The notes under the pieces: generated by a model
Database searches by the model: none
Seen by the model: only the letters and a program-made list of their open reading frames with translations
Told to the model about the DNA's origin: nothing
Origin: an uncultured Lachnospiraceae bacterium
Lineage (GTDB): Bacteria > Bacillota > Clostridia > Lachnospirales > Lachnospiraceae
NCBI GenBank assembly: GCA_910577165.1
Contig: CAJTLX010000041.1
Coordinates: 1 to 26,092 of the forward strand
DNA length: 26,092 bases
Direction: 5' to 3'
Position numbers and translations under genes: made by a program
Part shown: positions 21,235 to 26,092 of the stretch, piece after piece
Position numbering within the stretch: the first letter of the stretch is position 1
Layout of the letters: each line of letters starts with the position of its first letter

Positions 21235-24200
21235 ATGGGAAATGTCAAAAGAATCTATGTGGAAAAGAAGGCACCCTACGCGGTGCGCGCGAAGGAACTA
21301 AAGAGCGAACTTCGCAGTTATCTCGGCTTAAAGGGACTGGAAACGGTGCGCGTTCTCATTCGCTATGATATTGAGAATATCAGTGAGGATACTTACCAGA
21401 AAGCACTTGGCACGATTTTTTTTGAACCGCCAGTGGATATTTTATATGAGGAAAATTTTCCGGTGGAAGAAAATACTGCGGAGGAAAGCACCCATATCTT
21501 TTCTGTGGAATATCTTCCAGGGCAGTTTGACCAGCGTGCAGATTCTGCGGAGCAGTGTGTCAAGCTGTTAAATGAGACCGAGGAGCCAGTGATCCGATCT
21601 GCAACTACCTATATTTTGACGGGTCAGATTTCCGATGAGGATTTTGCGCGCGTTAAGGAGTACTGCATTAACCCCGTGGATTCCCGCGAGACGGATGAGA
21701 AAAAGCCGGATACATTGGTTACAATATTTGACACCCCAGAAGACGTAAAAATCTTTGATGGTTTTAAGGATATGCCGGAGGGAGAATTAAAGACTCTGTA
21801 TGATTCCTTAAATCTTGCGATGACTTTTAAAGATTTCCTGCATATTCAGAATTATTTTAAGAATGAGGAGCATCGAGATCCGTCCATGACAGAAATCCGT
21901 GTGCTGGATACCTACTGGTCCGACCATTGCCGCCACACAACATTCCTTACGGAACTGACCGACGTGCAATTTGAGGACGGCTATTACCGGAGACCTATCG
22001 AGGATTCTTTCCTGCGCTACAAGGCTGACCGTGAAGTCCTTTATAAAGGAAGGGATGACAAATATATTTCCCTGATGGATATCGCATTGCTGGCAATGAA
22101 AAAGCTGCGCGCCGAAGGAAAACTTGACGATATGGAGGTTTCGGATGAGATCAATGCCTGCTCCATTGTAGTTCCGGTTACAATTGACGGTGTGACCGAG
22201 GAATGGCTGGTATTTTTTAAGAATGAAACGCACAATCACCCGACGGAGATCGAGCCGTTCGGCGGCGCGGCAACCTGCCTTGGCGGTGCGATTCGTGATC
22301 CGCTTTCCGGGCGCGGATACGTGTATCAGGCAATGCGCGTGACGGGTGCGGCAGACCCGACGGTTTCTTTAAAGGACACGCTCTCCGGCAAACTTGCGCA
22401 GCGCAAGATTGTAACGGGTGCGGCAAAGGGGTACAGTTCCTACGGCAATCAGATCGGGTTGTCGACGGGATTTGTTGATGAGGTTTACCATCCAAATTAT
22501 GTGGCAAAGCGTATGGAGATCGGCGCGGTGATGGGTGCTGCCCCGCGCAAGAACGTGATCCGCGAGAATTCTGATCCGGGTGATATCATTATTCTAATGG
22601 GCGGGCGCACGGGAAGGGACGGCTGCGGCGGCGCGACAGGTTCGTCCAAGGCGCACACCACCGAGTCCATCCATGTGTGCGGCGCGGAAGTGCAGAAAGG
22701 AAACGCGCCGACCGAGCGGAAATTACAGAGATTATTCCGCCGTCCGGAAGTGGCACATTTAATTAAGAAGTGCAACGATTTTGGCGCGGGCGGAGTTTCA
22801 GTTGCGATCGGCGAGCTGGCGGACGGGCTGCGCGTGCAACTTGATAAAGTGCCAAAAAAATATGCGGGGCTTGATGGAACGGAGCTTGCGATCTCCGAGT
22901 CGCAGGAGCGCATGGCGATTGTGGTAGATCCGAAGAATGTGGAGGCAATGCTTGCCTTTGCCAAGGAGGAGAATCTTGAGGCAGTGGTTGTCGCCGAGGT
23001 GACAGAGGAACCGCGCCTTGTGCTTGTCTGGAGGGATAAAGAGATCGTCAATATTTCCCGCACTTTCCTGGATACGAACGGTGCGCACCAGGAGGCAATG
23101 GCGGTAGTTACCATGCCGGAGGAGGGAGCAGATTATTTTAAGACCGGGGCGGCATATGAAGCGGCATCGGTGAGAAAACTGCGCGAGGCAGATACGGCAC
23201 TTGGTTCATCTGAAAATACCTTGAAGGAGAGTGGTTTTGATCTGAAATCCCTATGGCTTTCGATGCTTGCCGACCTGAACATATGTTCGAAAAAAGGACT
23301 TGTCGAGATGTTTGACTCCTCGATCGGTGCGGCAACGGTGACAATGCCTTACGGCGGAAAATATCAGATGACTCCGATCCAGACAATGGTGGCAAAACTT
23401 CCCGTACTTTCCGGAGCCTGTGATACGGTAACAATGATGAGTTATGGATACGATCCGTATCTGTCAAGCTGGAGTCCATATCATGGTGCGATGTATGCCG
23501 TAGTTTCCTCCGTGGCAAAAATTGTAGCGGCGGGCGGGGATTTTACAAAGATTCGCTTTACTTTCCAGGAATATTTTCGCCGTCTTGGCAGTGATCCGAA
23601 ACATTGGGGCGAGCCGCTCTCTGCACTTTTGGGCGCGTATGAGGCACAGCTTCGCTTTGGGCTGCCGTCCATCGGCGGCAAGGACAGTATGTCTGGAAGT
23701 TTTAACGAGATCAACGTGCCGCCAACTTTGGTTTCCTTTGCGGTGGATATCGCAAAGAGCAGCGAGGTAATAACGCCGGAGTTAAAGAAGGCAGGCAACG
23801 CGCTAGTGCGTTTTACTATCAAGAAGGACGAGTACGGTCTGCCAAAATTTAATCAGATGATGGAACTGTACGGGAAGATTACAAAGTTGATGCGGGAAGG
23901 GGTTATTGTATCAGCCTACGCACTTGGCGCGAAGGGAATTGCGGAGGCGGTAAGCAAGATGGCATTTGGAAACCGGCTGGGTGCTGAACTTTGCAATGAG
24001 CGCGATCCGAAGAACTATTTTCTTCCAGAATATGGAAATCTCATTGCTGAGGTAGCAAGAGAAGATATGGAGAAGATTAAGGCAGCGAGTGTGCCGTTCG
24101 ACTGGTTTGGCGTGGTAAGCGAGGCGGCAGAATTTAAAGTTGGCGATGTTACCATACCGATAAGCGAGGCACTCCTTGCCTGGGAAAATACATTGGAGAA

Positions 24201-25101
24201 GGTATTCCCGATGCATTCCGGCGCGGTGGACGAAGAACAAACCTTTGAGACCAAATTATTTGATGCAAAGACCATTTATACGGCAAAAAATCGTGTGGCA
24301 AAACCTCACGTCTTTATCCCGGTCTTCCCGGGGACAAACTGCGAGTATGACACGCAGAAAGCCTTTGAGCGCGCAGGTGCTATAGTAAATACTATTGTGT
24401 TTAAGAACCTCAATGAGCAGTGCATCCGCGAATCCGTGGAGGCATTTGAAAAGGCGATTAGAGAGGCGCAGATCTTAATGTTCCCAGGTGGATTCTCCGC
24501 GGGCGATGAGCCGGACGGCTCCGGCAAATTTATTGCCACAGCATTTCGCAATGCGCGCATTGCGGACGCGGTCAATGATCTGCTAAAGCAAAAAGATGGT
24601 CTGGTGCTTGGCATCTGCAATGGCTTCCAGGCACTGATTAAGCTGGGGCTAGTACCTTACGGCGAGATTAGAGGGCAGCAGGAAGATTCGCCGACGCTTA
24701 CGACAAACAATATTGGCAGACATATTTCAAAATCCGTTTATACCAAAGTGGTGACAAACCGATCGCCATGGCTGATGAAGGCGGAGCTTGGCGGAATCTA
24801 CTCCATTCCCGCTTCGCATGGCGAGGGAAGATTTGTTGCAAGCGAGGAGTGGATTAAGAAACTTGCAGCAAATGGGCAGATTGCAACGCAGTATGTGGAT
24901 CTTTTAGGAAACCCGACAATGGAAGAAGCATTTAACCCGAATGGATCGTATTTTGCAATCGAGGGAATTACAAGTCCGGATGGAAGAGTGCTTGGCAAGA
25001 TGGCACATTCCGAGCGCAGGGGCACTTCTGTTGCGGTAAATATTTTTGGAGAACAGAACCAGTATATTTTTGAATCCGGTGTGGCATATTTTGCCGGATA
25101 A
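21235..25101 (+). CDS. purL: Phosphoribosylformylglycinamidine synthase, fused large form
   Basis: It catalyses step four of purine synthesis, converting FGAR to FGAM with ATP and glutamine. From the ATG at 21235 it has 1288 residues, the single-chain form carrying its own glutaminase. The N-terminal part holds the linker and first AIR-synthase-like domain (DTYWSDHCRHTTF, then NETHNHPTEIEPFGGAATC). A second AIR-synthase-like domain follows, with SIGGKDSMSGSF. The C-terminal type I amidotransferase domain has the nucleophile Cys1128 (GICNGFQ) with His1258 and Glu1260 (AHSE). GGGG lies about nine bases before the ATG. The reading frame runs 159 bases further upstream, but there it crosses the duplicated leader. 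No other purine genes adjoin it. Confidence 0.96.
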   Translation: MGNVKRIYVEKKAPYAVRAKELKSELRSYLGLKGLETVRVLIRYDIENISEDTYQKALGTIFFEPPVDILYEENFPVEENTAEESTHIFSVEYLPGQFDQRADSAEQCVKLLNETEEPVIRSATTYILTGQISDEDFARVKEYCINPVDSRETDEKKPDTLVTIFDTPEDVKIFDGFKDMPEGELKTLYDSLNLAMTFKDFLHIQNYFKNEEHRDPSMTEIRVLDTYWSDHCRHTTFLTELTDVQFEDGYYRRPIEDSFLRYKADREVLYKGRDDKYISLMDIALLAMKKLRAEGKLDDMEVSDEINACSIVVPVTIDGVTEEWLVFFKNETHNHPTEIEPFGGAATCLGGAIRDPLSGRGYVYQAMRVTGAADPTVSLKDTLSGKLAQRKIVTGAAKGYSSYGNQIGLSTGFVDEVYHPNYVAKRMEIGAVMGAAPRKNVIRENSDPGDIIILMGGRTGRDGCGGATGSSKAHTTESIHVCGAEVQKGNAPTERKLQRLFRRPEVAHLIKKCNDFGAGGVSVAIGELADGLRVQLDKVPKKYAGLDGTELAISESQERMAIVVDPKNVEAMLAFAKEENLEAVVVAEVTEEPRLVLVWRDKEIVNISRTFLDTNGAHQEAMAVVTMPEEGADYFKTGAAYEAASVRKLREADTALGSSENTLKESGFDLKSLWLSMLADLNICSKKGLVEMFDSSIGAATVTMPYGGKYQMTPIQTMVAKLPVLSGACDTVTMMSYGYDPYLSSWSPYHGAMYAVVSSVAKIVAAGGDFTKIRFTFQEYFRRLGSDPKHWGEPLSALLGAYEAQLRFGLPSIGGKDSMSGSFNEINVPPTLVSFAVDIAKSSEVITPELKKAGNALVRFTIKKDEYGLPKFNQMMELYGKITKLMREGVIVSAYALGAKGIAEAVSKMAFGNRLGAELCNERDPKNYFLPEYGNLIAEVAREDMEKIKAASVPFDWFGVVSEAAEFKVGDVTIPISEALLAWENTLEKVFPMHSGAVDEEQTFETKLFDAKTIYTAKNRVAKPHVFIPVFPGTNCEYDTQKAFERAGAIVNTIVFKNLNEQCIRESVEAFEKAIREAQILMFPGGFSAGDEPDGSGKFIATAFRNARIADAVNDLLKQKDGLVLGICNGFQALIKLGLVPYGEIRGQQEDSPTLTTNNIGRHISKSVYTKVVTNRSPWLMKAELGGIYSIPASHGEGRFVASEEWIKKLAANGQIATQYVDLLGNPTMEEAFNPNGSYFAIEGITSPDGRVLGKMAHSERRGTSVAVNIFGEQNQYIFESGVAYFAG

Positions 25102-25106
25102 ATTAT

Positions 25107-25137
25107 CGAGTAGGGAAGATTTTTCTTTCCCCACTCG
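25107..25137 (+). terminator. Stem-loop directly after purL
   Basis: CGAGT/ACTCG and GGGAA/TTCCC pair across one A-C mismatch, with a T-rich loop. No U-run follows, so it is more likely a 3'-end structure than a full terminator. Confidence 0.35.
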
Positions 25138-25188
25138 CGCCGGATACGGGTAGCTTTAGCTACATAATTTTCTCCGCATCTGTGTGAT

Positions 25189-25347
25189 CAAGTAGGAGGC
25201 GGTTTTTGCCTACTACTTGTTGCGCGGGGCGCGTGTTATGTCAGCAACTATCTTCTATGTGTGTCTACACATATTCGCGCCCATGCGCATAAAAATAAGA
25301 CTGTCCGCCATAAAATAGATTTTACAGCGGACAGCCTTATTTTTTTG
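25189..25347 (+). ncRNA. Candidate structured RNA 3' of purL
   Basis: A hairpin at 25189-25219 pairs CAAGTAG with CTACTTG around GGC/GCC. A nested structure at 25221-25289 pairs TGCGC with GCGCA, GGGCGCG (25227-25233) with CGCGCCC (25276-25282), and inside these TATGTGT with ACACATA. The segment ends at the T-run of the terminator. This much perfect pairing is unlikely by chance, but whether it is an independent small RNA or a 3' UTR cannot be told. No clear promoter was found just upstream. Confidence 0.45.
25294..25347 (+). terminator. Strong intrinsic terminator
   Basis: AATAAGACTGTCCGC and GCGGACAGCCTTATT form a long stem, with near-complete pairing, around an 18-nt AT-rich loop, followed by a T-run (25340-25347). 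The A-run on the other side (25291-25295) makes it potentially bidirectional. It ends the purL transcript. Confidence 0.9.
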
Positions 25348-25416
25348 TATTAAAATGTATTTTTATGGGAATAAAACTGGGGATTTTAGGAAATCGATAG
25401 TTTTTTGAAATTTCTC

Positions 25417-25445
25417 TTGCTTTCTTCGTTCAATCGGTGTAGAAT
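25417..25445 (+). promoter_or_regulatory. Promoter of the repeat-protein gene
   Basis: TTGCTT (25417-25422) and TAGAAT (25440-25445) are separated by 17 bases. It lies after the terminator and about 110 nt before the ATG at 25562. Confidence 0.55.
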
Positions 25446-25561
25446 ATTAGTCGGGAATTTTGTAATATTATCGTAACATTTTGGTTCACAATTTCGAAAT
25501 AATTTTAGATGGTTGAAAATAAAAGTCGATTAAGGTGATAGGCGAGAAATGGAGGAGATTC

Positions 25562-26092
25562 ATGCAGAAAAGAAAAAAGGCAAGAGTAATTTCGACAGCG
25601 ATGGCAGCGGTAGTTTTGATTGGTGTTTGTTCAGACTTTCGTTTAAGTTTTACGGGTGATAAGAATGCAGCACAGGAAAACATTCTTGATATCGCGGCGA
25701 CAGGAGCTATTACATATGCAAGTGAATCAGGGGGAGCGATAGGAAAAAGTTGTTTGGTATCCGCAATGATTGAGGGCAGCAACCTTATGCGGGGAGTATC
25801 GATGGGAGGGGGCGAACCTCTTTATGCAAGTCTTTTTGCAATGCAGGAAGGAGCAAATGATATTGGTGAACAATTTGGGGGGATATTAGATACCACATTG
25901 GATAATATCACTGGCAGCGCAGTGGAAGGAAATCAACTAGGTGAAACGGACAATGTAAACCCGGGGGATAATGGATTACCGGGTGAGGCGGACAGTGCAA
26001 ATCCGGAAGATGGCGAATTACCAGATGAGACAGATAATGCAAATCCGGAAGATGGCGAATTACCAGATGAGACAGATAATGCAAATCCGGAA
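25562..26092 (+). CDS. Exported protein with acidic 14-residue repeats (3' end outside window)
   Basis: I do not recognise this gene. The reading frame is open for 177 codons to the window edge, so the product is truncated only by the window. A basic N-terminus (MQKRKKAR) and hydrophobic stretch (STAMAAVVLIGVCS) form a signal peptide; the Cys at residue 23 does not sit in a good lipobox. A domain of about 95 residues follows, rich in Gly, Ala and Met, with no motif I know. From about residue 132 come tandem 14-residue units of the form ANPEDGELPDETDN (3.3 copies seen). Such Pro/Asp/Glu repeats commonly serve as wall-spanning or linker stalks in surface proteins. GGAGGAG precedes the ATG. Whether an anchor or enzymatic domain follows is unknown. 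Confidence 0.85.
   Translation, partial: MQKRKKARVISTAMAAVVLIGVCSDFRLSFTGDKNAAQENILDIAATGAITYASESGGAIGKSCLVSAMIEGSNLMRGVSMGGGEPLYASLFAMQEGANDIGEQFGGILDTTLDNITGSAVEGNQLGETDNVNPGDNGLPGEADSANPEDGELPDETDNANPEDGELPDETDNANPE
25955..26092 (+). repeat. 42-bp tandem repeats coding for acidic units
   Basis: Two identical 42-bp units (25997-26038 and 26039-26080) begin GCAAATCCGGAAGATGGC. A third copy starts at 26081 and runs off the window. A diverged unit of the same length precedes them (25955-25996). The identical units suggest recent expansion and possible copy-number variation. Confidence 0.9.

Larger units (their letters stand above)
25102..25561. other. Intergenic region with structured RNA and terminator between purL and repeat-protein gene
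   Basis: No gene is seen in these 460 bp. The first 250 hold a run of stem-loops (25107-25137, 25151-25164, 25189-25219, 25221-25289) ended by the strong terminator at 25294-25347. The remainder is AT-rich and contains the promoter and leader of the next gene. Confidence 0.6.

Noticed and set aside
22217..23114. Large minus-strand open frames within purL
   Set aside because: They are antisense shadows of a well-conserved enzyme, with no start signals or recognisable domains.
25955..26092. Repeats at the window end as a CRISPR array
   Set aside because: The 42-bp units are directly adjacent without spacers, and remain in frame within an open coding sequence.

Overview
The window looks like a chromosomal segment of a low-to-mid GC Firmicute of the class Clostridia, most likely Lachnospiraceae. 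The evidence is strong GGAGG-type ribosome binding sites, sigma-A promoters of the TTGACA-17-TATAAT type, a single-chain PurL with a fused glutaminase domain, an archaeal/yeast-type aspartate-semialdehyde dehydrogenase, a YuaF/FloT-like NfeD-flotillin pair and an IS200/IS605-type remnant. The genus cannot be fixed from the sequence alone.

Layout. 1-464: AT-rich leader with two promoter candidates and a hairpin. 465-5270 (+): DUF368 lipid-carrier translocase, a ZnuABC-like zinc/manganese ABC importer (binding protein, ATPase, permease) and an AI-2E-family membrane protein. 5406-9724 (+): glutamine-dependent NAD synthetase, a DusB-type tRNA-dihydrouridine synthase and aspartate-semialdehyde dehydrogenase. 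9796-12181 (-): two unrecognised single-pass membrane-anchored proteins. 12357-13157 (+): a SAM methyltransferase. 13191-13590: an ORF-less element with IS200/IS605-like ends and an internal minus-strand promoter that would express an omega-RNA-like transcript. 13637-16778 (+): Hsp33 and a glycogen debranching enzyme. 16975-20081: a divergent unit of an XRE regulator (-) against NfeD-like protein plus flotillin (+). 20195-20839 (+): an orphan NADAR protein of the DarT1-antitoxin type. 21235-25101 (+): PurL, preceded by a duplicated leader module and followed by a chain of RNA hairpins. 25562-end (+): an exported protein with acidic 14-residue repeats, cut by the window edge.

How parts work together. 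The importer genes form an obvious operon. The XRE regulator and the NfeD-flotillin operon carry almost identical 15-bp palindromes (GTAAATAWAATTTAC), each placed just after the -10 box of the two divergent promoters. This predicts one repressor controlling both itself and the membrane-microdomain operon.

The most unusual material is non-coding. There is a dispersed hairpin repeat with at least three structured copies and three degenerate ones, whose G-U/A-C pattern fixes its transcribed strand. There is also the TnpB-less IS605-like RNA element, which abuts a fragment resembling that repeat. The purL leader is duplicated, and purL is followed by a nested GC-rich stem array. No CRISPR array, rRNA or tRNA gene, or complete transposase gene was seen.
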